Shown here: positions 1 to 10,437 of the stretch, piece after piece | Layout: each line of letters opens with the position of its first letter | Numbering within the stretch: the first letter of the stretch is position 1 | Assembly (NCBI GenBank): GCA_021442155.1 | Contig: CM038215.1 | Span: 279,422,413 to 279,486,412, forward strand | Reading direction: 5' to 3' | Source of the DNA: Cymbidium sinense | Lineage: Eukaryota > Streptophyta > Magnoliopsida > Asparagales > Orchidaceae | Length of the DNA stretch: 64,000 nt | The notes under the pieces: model-generated | Databases searched by the model: none | What the model was told of the DNA's origin: nothing | Seen by the model: the letters and a program-made list of their open reading frames with translations, nothing else | Program-made: the position numbers and the translations under genes

Positions 1-1140
1 GGGGAGCGGGGAAGAAACCCTAGGGTTCCTGCTGGGGAAGATGGTGATTCCGAAGAAACCAGAAGAAATTGCAGGAGGAAGAAGGAGAAGAAGGAGCAGA
101 GGAAGAGAAGAATTCCTTTCAAAAATATATTCATTACCTCTGTTTGGTTTCTTTACCCTATTTATACTTTCTATTTTTCTCCTATAGTATAGATCTATGC
201 TTTCTTTTACAAGGGTTGAAATTTTGTACACTTTTGTAACTGTTTTCTGTTACAGTTGGCTGAGTTTCTTGCTGTCTTTTATCTTGTTCGTTCTCTGGAA
301 TATTTGGTGGTTATTCTGTTAGCTTAGCTGTCAAGATCTTTTCTTGGTTTCTTGGTTTCTGGTCTTTTGTTCTACTTCTTCCATTCTGTACAACCGTCAG
401 AGTAAATTCTTCTTGTTTTCTCTTTATTTTGTCGATTGTCTTCTAACTGATTTCTGTCTTTGGTGTTGATGCAGGATTAGATCTAAGTCCTCGCTTCTTA
501 TTATCTAACTACGTGATGTTATAATATTGTTTCTGATCGATCTGCTTATTATTAATTCTCTCTAGGGAACTTGTATTACTAGACTTGTATTTTAGCATTC
601 AATTGAGTTATATTCTGTAGTTTCTTTCTTGTACTATAATTCTTCTATTGTAAATGATGGATGTATGTTATAATTTGACAATTAGAGGATTTAGTTATAT
701 CAATATACGAATAAAAACACCAGCAAATTTTCTCTGAATTATAATATAACTTCGTTAAAATAAACATGCACAAGAAGATTTCCCATGCGATGAAATTACG
801 GTAAGACATAAAGTGAATGGTTAAAAATAAAAATTATATATCATATTCTACGAGGAAAAACTTAGTTTAGAACACTCCTCCCATTACCATACTAATATCA
901 CCATCAACAAACTACATAGAAACTAAAACACAGTAATCAACAAGCCACTACACTATAGCTTCTACAATATCTCTGATCTTCAATGCAAAATGATAAAAAT
1001 CAATATAAACGAGGAAAGCTTAACTGAACAAGCTAAGATTTAATAAAAATTCTCCAAAAATTCATTTCGTTTCACATTCTCAGGAAACAATACATAAAAT
1101 ACTTTCAAATGAATTCTTTATTAAAGTACAAAACATAGTT
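1..1140. other. Non-coding edge region, unassigned
   Basis: No supported gene. Near the left edge is the palindrome AACCCTAGGGTT, followed by an ATG at 41 opening a 48-codon frame rich in Glu/Arg that then becomes hydrophobic. The following ~450 bases are T-rich, with GTAACTGTTTTCTGTTACAG-like phrases and a TGCAGGATTAG near 470. This could be the leader and first intron of a gene truncated by the window edge, or part of an LTR. I cannot separate the two. The rest is AT-rich with no structure I can name. Confidence 0.3.
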
Positions 1141-1196
1141 TTTTATAACAAACTTGAAGTCACTTTGGTTTTATAACAAACTTGAAGTCACTTTGG
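1141..1196. repeat. 28-bp perfect tandem duplication
   Basis: The unit begins TTTTATAACAAACTTG and ends CACTTTGG. It occurs twice head to tail with no mismatch visible. It lies in non-coding AT-rich DNA, and identity between the copies suggests a recent slippage or repair event. Confidence 0.85.
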
Positions 1197-1532
1197 ATAG
1201 GCCATTCTGGATCTAATTTTATTCACATCAGTGATCAGTCCTATGTACTTCACATTTTGTCACTCACTGGAGATTTTTCATAGCAGTTGCTGAAACATGT
1301 GTTTTGGGACACGTAATTATTATCTTGATATAAATGTGGTGTGCCAACTGCAACTACATTCTTCATTCTTTTCTACTGAAAGCTATACACAAAGTTTAAA
1401 GTATTCTTGCACAAAACTTTTGTTAAAACTTGTATCCATATTATCTTTAGTATGTCACATACCTTTATTTATCTACTTGCCTCAATTATGTATCTTCTAC
1501 CTCCTATCACATATTCTTTTGATCCTTACTAC

Positions 1533-1727
1533 TTTTTTTTTATGACAAGGTGTCCACCCGAACCCCCACCCACTTTGTGACGTGTTGCTTCCATTATGAA
1601 TAATGAGAAAACTTAACTGAACTTACAAAGTTTGCTCTCACTCTTTTCTGCAGTCACCCCGTCGAGGAGAATCGAACACGGGGAGTTCGACGCCGCTCAT
1701 GCCAATCGAGCTAAGGGCGGTGGGTAA
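1533..1727 (-). mobile_element. tRNA-derived SINE, minus strand
   Basis: On the minus strand the element starts near 1727. It carries an RNA polymerase III A-box-like TTAGCTCGATTGGCATGAG and, about 30 bases on, a B-box-like GTGTTCGATTC. It ends in a GGGTGGACACC motif and a short A run (the T run at 1533-1541 on the plus strand). Length near 195 bp, internal promoter boxes and a poly-A tail are typical of plant tRNA-related SINEs. The same 3' motif recurs at 21955-22046, and a split full copy lies at 57565-60236. Clean target-site duplications were not resolved, so the 5' boundary is approximate. Confidence 0.75.
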
Positions 1728-3107
1728 AACATCAGTTACAACTTATAGCTATATTACATTTGATCTACTACATATTCCTTCGAATCGTTATATGTTGATT
1801 TATCTACTTGCCTTAATGATGCATCTTCTAGCACAAAAAGTACAAGCTCGAACCAACAAAATGTATTTTCTAAGATCTTATTTTCAATAGATAACTGATA
1901 CTGCTCCTACCATCTCTTTAAGATAATCAACTTTCAATCCATCCTTCCTATTTTTCCTGGTCATCAATCTTAAAATTTCTATTTTCGCATGACTTATAAT
2001 GCTACAATCATTTTGTTTTAAACCGAATGCACCAAGTAAACGAGTAAATTAACAGCTTACTCGAGAAAATTTACAAAAATTTTATATATGGTCGGAAATA
2101 AAAATGAAACTGAACATCTACCAATACCAATAAACGCAAATCATCTCTGGTACAAATATTCAATTCTCAACAGTCAAGTCTCTTTTTCCCAACAGCTTTA
2201 TTCAATAGAAACCTCTTAAACTGTATCACACTATTCTTTTGTTTCTTTCCATGAATAGATAGAATGGGCACAACTAAATTTAACTCGGAATCATGTTATC
2301 ATAGATTTGTAATGTTAGAACGCTTAGAAACTCCTAATATAACAATTGTCATCAAATGACAACCATTTTGTTGATCAAATGTTTCCAAAAAATTACACAT
2401 AAATCTTACAAATTTTCTATCATTTGTTTCTAAGAATTTGACGCTTAATAAGACATAATAGAGAAGAAAGTTTCATGTAGTTGTTGTTATAGTATTTGCT
2501 CCTAAGAATTGAATCTGTTACCATCCAATCCCACCTGAAATAAGTATTCACAGCCATGCTTAATAAATACTGTAACATAAAAATGGCCATGTTTGGAATC
2601 TCTTCAGTTGGATCACCAATAGTAGCTAATGCTGAAGGCCAAGAATATAATCTCAGTGCAACTTGGGCACAAGCATTAAGATCTAATTTGTTACAACAAA
2701 AGTTTCTGAAAGTAGTTAGAATTGTGCTTCAAAACTGAGTTTATAGTATAACTGATTTTTTTCTCCTGTGCTAGAACTCACTCAATTCTTGTGTTTATTT
2801 GGCCAATACAGTGATTTTCATTTTTATCAGTAGCTCAATTAATTATTAACTTTATACTATTTAATTATTATTATTAAGGTCTAACTTGTTGGTTTTACTA
2901 GCAAACGCTACATAATCACTGCGCTCAATAAAGAAGACGATCATACCAGGTACTGTCAATGGGCGATTAAATGACTTCACATGATCAGAGCAATGCAGCA
3001 TCTGTTCGCTTGAATTCTGTGATGGAAGGAGAAGTAAAACATACAGTAAAATCTGACATCTGACTTAACTACAAAAGTGGCCCATAAATGACCAACACTT
3101 ACAAGTC
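1728..3107. other. Intergenic, AT-rich, no supported gene
   Basis: A 60-codon ATG frame at 2556-2738 has no recognisable motif and no matching neighbour. A 34-bp phrase (ATTTATCTACTTGCC...) around 1467 recurs with a few mismatches near 1798, so the SINE above sits between two related stretches. Otherwise nothing is recognised. Confidence 0.4.
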
Positions 3108-3110
3108 TAA

Positions 3111-3395
3111 GAGTCTGTTTGGAACAACTGCAGCTATCTCAAAAAATAATGATAAAAATGTTATAGAAGAATCTGTTGTTTACAAGCTACGATAAAGAAT
3201 ACAATTTTTTTTAAATTTTCAAAAAATCAAACCACAACTTTCTAGCTATTACCATAGAAGCCAAGTCAGGTGAAAAAAAATGCAATTTTCTCATCATAGA
3301 TTTCTTCAAAATACAAGCGGAATGCAGTGCCTCAAATGGCATTGCGGTGGAGTGCATCACTGCACCACAACGCCACTGCCATGTCAAACGCAGCC
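3111..3395. mobile_element. PIF/Harbinger-like MITE
   Basis: A 285-bp non-coding element bounded by TAA on both sides (3108-3110 and 3396-3398). The left end reads GAGTCTGTTTGGAAC. The right end, reverse-complemented, reads GGCTGCGTTTGACATGG, an imperfect terminal inverted repeat. A TAA target duplication with GTTTGG-type ends is characteristic of Tourist/PIF-Harbinger MITEs. It lies ~390 bp beyond the most distal F-box remnant. A second element with the same boundary type is in the PARP2 gene (55947-56220). Confidence 0.6.
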
Positions 3396-3596
3396 TAAGT
3401 TACACTGCTGTCTTGAAGTCCTATCTTCATATCATATAAAAACATATATAAAATGAAAGGGTGGTAAATTCATATGGTTAGACAACCCAAGTCCCAAGAT
3501 AGAGAAGACAAATTTGAAACCCATGAATAAATAAAAACACATCTACTAACCACGCAACACAACTAAATAGTAGCACTGCAATATTATCAAGTGCTG

Positions 3597-3840
3597 CATG
3601 AAAAATCGAAGTTTGAAAATTTAACATGAATCATATATAGAAAGCAGAGAGCTTTAGTAAGTGATTGCTTATTATGTATAAAATGCCATTAAATAGCACA
3701 AAATAATCAATAATGGTTCATATTCTAATTGAACATTAATACCACTAAATTCCAAACACAGAAGTAATTATAACCCCACTCTTTACAAATACATTGGGTT
3801 CCTAACCCACACATGTAACATTATCAAGTCTACCATAAAT
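3597..3840 (-). pseudogene. Distal remnant of F-box gene 3' end (copy 3)
   Basis: This stretch aligns by eye with the 3' flank and terminal codons of the F-box gene at 4620-5345 and with the middle copy at 4023-4360. Minus-strand 3783-3825 still encodes a tail like W-V-(x)-N-P-M-Y-L followed by TAA, as in the intact gene (WVEKPMYL). The flanking sequence (AATGGTTCATATTCTAATTG and others) is shared almost base for base with the middle copy at 3951-3972. Everything upstream of the last dozen or so codons is gone, so it is a relic only. Confidence 0.7.
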
Positions 3841-4022
3841 TTTTATGCTTGGAAGTTTAAAAAGAATCATATATAAAAAGTTGAGACCTTAAATAAGCGC
3901 ATTGCTTATTAAAATATATAAAATATCAACAGATGGCACAAAAAATCAATAATGGTTCATATTCTAATTGAACGCTAATGCAAGCTGAATTCCAAATCCA
4001 AGGAAGACAATAAAACCACTCT

Positions 4023-4360
4023 TTACAAATACATTGGCTTCTTAATCCACGCACCTAAAACATGACCATTCTCACACACAAAGCTTTAAGATTCGGTTCA
4101 CCTCGATGCAAATTCAAATCCTTCAAACAAAATGCTGAATGCAAATCCAAAGTCTCATTGGTACTACCAAGCGCACATTTTGACACAATCAGGCTTCTCT
4201 GAGCATCAGATGATGCCAACTCCACAGAAGACCTGCTCAAAATTTTGCCTTGTCTAACACACCGTGGCCATTGACTAATGCATAAGCAGCCTCTGTGAAT
4301 CCGGCTAGAAAACAGCTTTATCCTCTCCTCCCAGCTGAATCCCCACATTGACAAGGCCAA
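4023..4360 (-). pseudogene. Truncated, frameshifted F-box tandem copy (copy 2)
   Basis: The minus-strand frame matches the C-terminal half of the neighbouring F-box protein. Shared blocks include SREEGSKLLASR versus SWEERIKLFSSR, YVSQWPGCV versus CISQWPRCV, and DLHSAFCL identical in both. Near its end a one-base deletion shifts the frame: the expected C-N-G-H-V block appears only in the next frame, after which GAWIKKPMYL and a TAA stop follow. The N-terminal F-box itself is missing, so the copy cannot encode a working adaptor. It arose by tandem duplication of the gene just upstream. Confidence 0.85.
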
Positions 4361-4619
4361 ATTATAGCATAAAACATCAAGAAGAGATTTAAATCTTCAT
4401 CAAGTCTATATCATAAACCATTCTTCTTCATTGGAAATTTATGAAAAATCATGAATTATTAACAGAACTTAGAGATAACAAAGAAGTTCATTGTCTATTA
4501 ATATGTATAAAAAAACGGGAAACGACAACAAACAAATAACCATTAATAGTTCATAACTTAATCGCCATTCATGCCAGCTGAATTCCAAATCCAAAGACGA
4601 GACAACAAAATCCAACTAC

Positions 4620-5345
4620 TCACAAATACATTGGCTTCTCAACCCACGCACCAGAAACATGACCATTCTTACACACAAAAGCTCGAACAACAGGCTCCCC
4701 CTGATGAAAATCCAAACCCCTCCTCAAACAAAATGCAGAATGCAAATCCCAAGTCTCTTTTCCATCACAAAATGCACATTTTGCCTCAATCCTACTCTTC
4801 TTAGCATCCCGCACCGCCTTCCACACCGAAGTCTCCTTGAAATCCTTAAACACGCCCCTAAACAACAAGTATTTCCGCCTGTTCTCGGCATGAACACACC
4901 CCGGCCACTGACTAACATAAAGGCAATCACTCCGAAAACGACTTGCAAGCAATTTGCTGCCCTCCTCCCTGCTAAATCCACGTTGTGCCGAGGCGAAATG
5001 GGGCTCCCAAATGGGGCGGCGACTACACTTGGGGTTAGGGTATTCATCTAGAAGGACGCCGGCGTGGTGGAGGCCAGGGCAGCAGATGGAGAGCTTACGG
5101 AGGGCGGCCCAGCCGCCAGGGAGACGGGAGGAGATTGAGAGATCGGCGGCGAGGTTGGGCATGTAGTGGGAACACCATGAGCGGCAGCAGATGGAGCGGA
5201 TGAGGTTAGAAAAGCGAGAAGAGACGCAAGAGAGACGTGACCAATCACGAGGGTCGGAGATCAAGCGAGTGAGGATGTCGAGGAGTGTGTCGTCAGGTAA
5301 AAGAGAGAAGATGTCACTGGTGGTGGTGGGAGGGGTTGTTACCAT
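4620..5345 (-). CDS. F-box protein, single exon (EID1-like C-terminal half)
   Basis: A 241-residue intronless gene on the minus strand; ATG at 5345, TGA ending at 4620. Residues ~12-60 form an F-box (LLPDDTLLDILTRL... RDWSRLSCVSSRFSNLIRS... W). F-box proteins are substrate adaptors of SCF (Skp1-Cullin-F-box) ubiquitin ligases, and the F-box binds Skp1/ASK. The C-terminal half has conserved Cys/His/Trp blocks: LYVSQWPGCVH, LLFRGVFKDF, a C-x2-C pair (KCAFCDG), WDLHSAFCL and a final FVCKNGHVSGAW. This layout resembles plant EID1-like/phytochrome A-associated F-box proteins, but I assign only the general family. There are no kelch, LRR or FBA repeats. Two decayed tandem copies of its 3' half lie downstream. 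No TATA box was pinned down; the upstream 300 bases are A/G-rich. Confidence 0.85.
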   Translation of the reverse strand: MVTTPPTTTSDIFSLLPDDTLLDILTRLISDPRDWSRLSCVSSRFSNLIRSICCRSWCSHYMPNLAADLSISSRLPGGWAALRKLSICCPGLHHAGVLLDEYPNPKCSRRPIWEPHFASAQRGFSREEGSKLLASRFRSDCLYVSQWPGCVHAENRRKYLLFRGVFKDFKETSVWKAVRDAKKSRIEAKCAFCDGKETWDLHSAFCLRRGLDFHQGEPVVRAFVCKNGHVSGAWVEKPMYL

Positions 5346-5662
5346 TGTTTATGAGAATAACACCAGGCTTGGGTGGAATTAGGGCTTGAAGAAATGGAGG
5401 AAGAGAAGAGGAATGCAGCGGATCTGGAAATGGGGGAAGCGATTGGGTTGGGGTAGAAAAATGGGATTTTGGAATTTGCGAATTGGTAGTGTTTTGTTAA
5501 TAGGAATTAGGGAATTGGAAAGAAAGGGGATGGATTTGAATGAGAAGAAAGGCAAGAGTTGGGAATGGAATAAACAGGAAAAGGTAGAAGCTTGACTGCC
5601 TTTCTCTGCGATAGGGATCAGATTCAATGCATTTTTAGAGTTTTTTTTTTATGAGCTTGTCA

Positions 5663-5663
5663 T

Positions 5664-5703
<40 letters not shown>
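5663..5703. repeat. (TC)n microsatellite
   Basis: About 40 bases of CT dinucleotides with one CC interruption, ~320 bp upstream of the F-box start on its promoter side. Read on the minus strand it is a GA repeat. Confidence 0.9.
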
Positions 5704-6594
5704 AATTGAGGCGACAACGACAGGGAAGCGTCGGCCGCAGGCAGCTGTCCAAAATTTCTTTTTTTTTTTTGGGTAAAACTAAGTGCTTAGCCCAAAATCG
5801 CAAATGATAGAACGCAAAAGAAGGGAAAAAGTTGGAATCAAATGATTTGATTTAAATTTAATTACACAAAATTTATAATTATTTAGTTTATTTAAAATAA
5901 ATATAATAAAAATTTTATTTATTATATATTAACTTTATATGAATTTATCTATTTTCCGAAAAAAAATCTACCTCAATTATAGAGAATTCGAATCCATTTT
6001 ACACTCTATTATTCTTTTTGCAAGACATCATTAAATAAACGCGTTAATTCTCGATGAGTATTTAAACTCAGCTTCATTAATTTTGACTGAATAAATATAT
6101 AATGACGTATGATTATTATTTAAATAGTAATTATAATTACAGTAATATATCCTATATTTAATTTCTTAATATATATTACAATTTTTATTTTAGATAAAAG
6201 TATTTCTTTTTTTTTGATTACCCGCCTTAATATATATATAGTGCTCTAGGTAGAATTTTTTAATAAATTTATTCAAAATACTATAACACTTCATCATGCT
6301 GTTCATATCAATATTCTTAATTAAAAATCTTTGTTTTGGCATTTAAGTACTTCAGTGATCTTGGAATTGAGAGACATTTGGCTCGTCGGATTCCTTTCGT
6401 TAAACCATTTTATTTGATTTTAAGCATATTTAATTTGAATATTATTTGACTCTTTAATTAATACTTCAAATTTCTAATTATATTATAAGGCTTGATTTGA
6501 GCTTTTTAGATTTAGATTGATTAACTCTCGATATTGATAGATTTGTCTCGTTGAAATGTTTAATTTGACTATAGGTTTATCAAAATTAGAGTTT
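5704..6594. other. Intergenic AT-rich region
   Basis: No gene, no clear repeat. Short A/T runs and TATATATA stretches. It ends at the target-site duplication of the LTR element that follows. Confidence 0.5.
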
Positions 6595-6599
6595 AGATT

Positions 6600-7457
6600 T
6601 GATATGACCCTGAAAATTCTACTAGTCAAAGCACGAATCTTGATGTTAAAAGCAAGTCCCAAGTTAAACTAATGAGATCAAACACTTAAAATATCATTAG
6701 AAATTTTGGGATATCAGTTAAATCCCTAAATAGCTCTCAAACATGGAGTGTTTATAGTCAAATCGAGCGTCTCGACGAGTTGGATCTAACAAGCCCAATA
6801 TCTCACAATTCTGACTTCATTTGAGCATTCAAATACTTAAAAATACATCAACTGATCAAATGAATCATTTTGAGCCGTCCGATGAAGTGGAGTGGTTCAA
6901 TTTGCATGTATTCTGGAGATGTCCTCCACCTATAAATAGCTCCTCATTCTCATATGAGGGGAGCCCAAGCAAGAGAGAGGAGAGAGCTAAAGCGAAAATC
7001 TTCCAAACACAATCGTACCACCGACGGCGGTTGTCAACCATCGACATTGTCAACCACCGTGCCGGCCGCCGCCGCCATCCTCGGCCGCCGCCAATCTCCG
7101 CTTGCCTCCATCATGATGACCTTCATCGTGGTCGTCGCCGTTTCACCATCATCTACTACCAAGCAATTACAACTCAACGTGACTATATGATTGTTGTTGT
7201 TTGATTTTGGGATTCTCACTGTGAGCCCTTCTCATATATAATTATGTAATTTCATTATCGAGAAAACTTGTGCTTCAAAATAAATATATAGTTAAAGCTT
7301 TTTACTGGGCTAGGCCCCGTGATTTTTTCCCTCTTTTCGAGATTTTCCACGTTAAAATTTCTAGAGTTTTCTTGTTCACTCTTTAAATACCTGTGTGTGT
7401 TGGATTTCGCAACAAGGCTAAGGCGTAAACTTTTACTCTACAACTTTTCTAGACGCA
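6600..7457 (+). repeat. 5' LTR of the 6.6-kb element
   Basis: Starts TGATATGACCCTG and ends around GACGCA. It matches the solo LTR at 24828 in phrases such as AGCACGAATCTTGATG and GACTTCATTT. TATAAATA lies at 6931-6938, followed by a GAGAGAGGAGAGAGC leader, then a GC-rich CCGCC/CATC stretch and an A/T-rich tail. I could not identify a convincing primer-binding site just downstream, so the right border is approximate by a few bases. Confidence 0.7.
6931..6938 (+). promoter_or_regulatory. LTR TATA box
   Basis: TATAAATA, followed ~40 bp later by a purine-rich AGAGAGGAGAGAGC leader. The same arrangement is at 9960-9967 in the 3' LTR and, as TTATAAATA, near 30221 in the solo LTR. Conservation in all three copies supports a promoter role within this LTR family. 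Confidence 0.65.
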
Positions 7458-7844
7458 GTTTTGACATGGAAACTAATTCTTATAATTTCATCTTGTATGG
7501 CGACCAAGTTTCTCAACAAGGTTAAAACCACCATTGAGATGGAGCATTTCAAGCTTTTAAAGAGCACAAGCGAAGAATGAAGATTCATCAAACTTCATTC
7601 CTTCAGATTTTATCAAAAACTGGGGGGGGGGGCAACTCTTAATCTCAGAAGATCGCACATGTTAATATGTTAAGCATCTAATCGATTACCATCCCAAGAA
7701 ACAAGTTAAAGTTGGAGGATATTTCAATATTGAGAAGAGATATAGCTTTGCAAATTATGATTTTCCAATCATACTCATGAAAAAATAAGAACAAGGTTAA
7801 GGAGCAACTTTGGCTACAATCACAAATGGATGTTTTGATTTGAC

Positions 7845-8455
7845 ATCTTCCATACAGGTTAATGTCATCGAGTAACACTCTGACAAACAACCTCGGATGG
7901 GTCAAAAATCCTCAGCGGATTCAATTCAACCTCATCCATACAGGTTAACGTCATCGAGTAACACCATGACAAATAACCTCAGATAGGTCAAAAATCCTCA
8001 GTGGATTCAATTCGACCTCTTTCATAGTTAACGCCATCGGTAACACTAAACAACCTCGATAGGTCAAAATCCTTAGCGATTCGACCTCTTTCCATACGTT
8101 AACGCCATCGTAATACCGACAAACAATCTCGATAGATCAAAATCGGATTCAATTCAACCTCTTCCACATAGTTAGCGTCCAAAAGACTCGACAAACAACT
8201 TAGGATAGGTCAAAAGGTCCGGTGGACTTCCCATGGCCTTTTCACGCGTTAACGCCATCGGTAACACCGACAAACAACCGGATGGGTCAAAATCTCAAAT
8301 TCAATTCAACCTCTTCCACATAAGTTAACGTCATCGGGTAACACTCTGATAAATAACCTCGGATGGGTCAAAATCCTCAGCGGATTCAATTCAACCTCTT
8401 CCATACAGGTTAACGCCATCGAGTCACACTCTGACAAACAACGCGGATAGATCAA
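7845..8455 (+). repeat. ~85-bp minisatellite, about 8 degenerate copies
   Basis: A tandem array inside the LTR element. Each unit carries CCATACAGGTTAACG, CCATCGAGTAACAC, TGACAAACAACCTCGGATGG, GTCAAAAATCCTCAGCGG and ATTCAATTC. The first two and last two units are nearly full length (~85 bp). The middle units are shorter (~65-75 bp) with small deletions. Units are contiguous with no unique spacers, so this is not a CRISPR array. It is non-coding. Confidence 0.9.
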
Positions 8456-9200
8456 AATCTCATTGTCGCGTCACCCGACCATCGCCGAATCTCGTTGTCA
8501 CCATCGCTATCATCACCCACCATCGATGCTGCCGCCAGCCGCTCACTTCGTTGTTGCTAACCGCGCCACGCCAAGACCACCCGCTGCTGGCTCATCTGCA
8601 TGCCCGGTATACATGTCGGTCACTTTGCCGGCTAACGCTGAATTATCGCTGGTAATTCCGCCGGTCACTATCGCGCGCTGACATCTCGCGCCAATACTCG
8701 CGCTATATTGCCGCTAATTACCTCGCCGGCTAAACCATCGCATATCGTATTATTGCCGCTCTATCGCCGGATTACTGCTGCCGGTTACGTAGCCGGATCT
8801 GCGGTATTACTGGGTAGCTGATTACTGCGCATTACCGTAGCTGACCGCTGATGCCGGCCACCGCCACCGACCATGCGCAATCTCCGGTCACCACCATCGC
8901 CACCAATCATCTCATACTACCGGGCGCCGCTGCTGCCGATACCCCGTTGCCAACCACTCCGCTGCCACCGCAATCCATCGCCGGCAATCTCCGCTGATCA
9001 CCACCATCATCACCGGCCATCTCCGCAGTTACCACCATCGTCCGGTCATCTCGCTTATCGACGCCGCCATACGCCTTATCACTGCGCCGGTTATCGCTGC
9101 TGATCATCGCCTCAACCGCCGGTCGACGGTGGCGTTGATGCTCTGGGAAAACTGGAGCATCGCCGTATGAACTACGGGCCTTAATCGCCTCCGAACCCGG
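8456..9200. repeat. GC-rich cryptic simple-sequence island
   Basis: About 700 bases built from recurring short words (CATCGCCG, CACCATCG, TGCCGGC, ATTACTGC, TATCGC), strikingly GC- and CpG-rich against the AT-rich surroundings. Open frames in it on both strands (e.g. 8463-8681, 8873-9103, 8907-9314) are compositional by-products with no recognisable domain. A ~35-bp phrase around GCCGTATGAACTACGGGCC (from ~9161) recurs near 9253 with a few mismatches. The same word types occur downstream of the TATA box in all LTR copies. Confidence 0.7.
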
Positions 9201-9864
9201 TCGATCCGACCAGGGTAGTTGACGCCTCTTTCGAAGGAAAACCGAAGCCTCGCCGTATGAACTATGGGCCTTGATCACCTTCGAACGACCTCCTCTTAAG
9301 AAGAAGAGGGACACTCAAGCATATGAAGAGTGTGCCTTCTCCCTTGGCCCTAGGAGGATTTTTATAGACCTATAGGCAAAGTCAAAATCGCCAAAAATCA
9401 AAACTCTCAAACCGCCCAAAATAGGCAAAATGGACAAAACGGATAAAAAAAAAACCCTCATGGGCCGCACTCACGCTGCATCGCCTGTCCGCTTGCCCGC
9501 TTATGGCCCACAGTCCATTCAGCGGACGCCTGCTCATTGACGAACTCTGGCGCGAACAACCTACTCTATTCAGCCCATTTAGCGACAACCCCAACCCGCT
9601 TCAGCCCATGGTAAGACGCTAGGCGCTCAAGCGCCCGTAGAACTCCAATCGCCTGAATGGGTCCATAACTTTAAAATCCAAGATATCCAATACAGCCTAT
9701 GCCCGCTTCTGTGATCATAATCTTGTGCTCCCATGAAGATCTGTTATCTCAAAATGTATTGTTGATGGACATGCAGATTTCATTGAAGAATGTGCTATTT
9801 TCAAGTATTTGACGTATATATTTTTGGATGATTGAGATAATGTTATCTAAAATAGGGGAGCAAC

Positions 9865-10432
9865 TAATATGACCCTGAAAATACATCAACAGATCAAAGG
9901 AATCATTTTGAGCAAGTAGTGGTTTGATTTGTATTTACAGAGATGTCACTCCTCCTATCTATAAATAACTCTTCATTCCTTATATGATGGGACCCCAAGT
10001 AAGAGAGAGGAGAGAGCTCTAAAGCTTGAAAATCCTCCAAACACAATCGTGCCACCACTCGATGGTTGTCAACCACCGCCACCGCCGCCATTAACTGCCA
10101 CATCCTCGTTGTCAATCTCCTCGGTCATCATGACGACCTTCAGTTAGTGGTTATTCTCCTTTGTCACCATCATCTACTACCACTAAGAATCATATAACGA
10201 AGCATTATGTTGCCTGACAGGGATTCCCATTGTCGCCTCTTCATATACAATTATGTAATCCGTTATCGAAAAAATTTGCTCAAAACAAATATATAAAAGC
10301 TTTTTCAAGCATGGGTTTTCTCTTTTCGAGGTTTTCCAGTTAAATTTTTTAGTTTGCTCATTTCTTTAAATATCTATGTGGATTTCATAAGGCGATAAAC
10401 TTTACTAAGAACTGGTTTTCTAACACGCAACA
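9865..10432 (+). repeat. 3' LTR of the 6.6-kb element, internally deleted
   Basis: Begins TAATATGACCCTG (one change from TGATATGACCCTG), preceded by a polypurine-like AAAATAGGGGAGCAAC at 9849-9864, and ends ACGCAACA at the target duplication. Compared with the 5' and solo LTRs it lacks ~230 bases between GACCCTGAAAA and TACATCAAC, so it is 568 bp. TATAAATA is at 9960-9967. The deletion and divergence between the LTRs point to an old insertion. Confidence 0.75.
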
Positions 10433-10437
10433 AGATT

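Larger units (their letters stand above)
6600..10432 (+). mobile_element. Non-autonomous LTR retrotransposon with both LTRs
   Basis: A 3.83-kb element flanked by the direct repeat AGATT (6595-6599 and 10433-10437). It starts TGATATGACCCTG and ends ACGCAACA, i.e. TG...CA. Orientation is set by the TATA box and the polypurine tract before the right LTR. The internal region (7458-9864) has no gag, protease, integrase or reverse transcriptase that I can recognise in any frame. It instead carries a minisatellite and a GC-rich cryptic-repeat island, so the element would depend on another element's enzymes. The superfamily cannot be assigned. A solo LTR of the same family is at 24828-30941. Confidence 0.8.

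Noticed and set aside
1650..1727. Functional tRNA gene
   Set aside because: A and B boxes are present but there is no cloverleaf or acceptor pairing, and the 3' part is a SINE tail.
4571..5382. Plus-strand and alternative-frame ORFs across the F-box gene
   Set aside because: They are shadows of the GC-rich F-box coding sequence and carry no domain.
7845..8455. Regularly spaced repeats as a CRISPR-like array
   Set aside because: Units are contiguous and ~85 bp with no unique spacers, inside a plant LTR element.
8907..9314. 135-codon minus-strand frame
   Set aside because: Compositional frame in the GC-rich island of the LTR element, with no recognisable domain.
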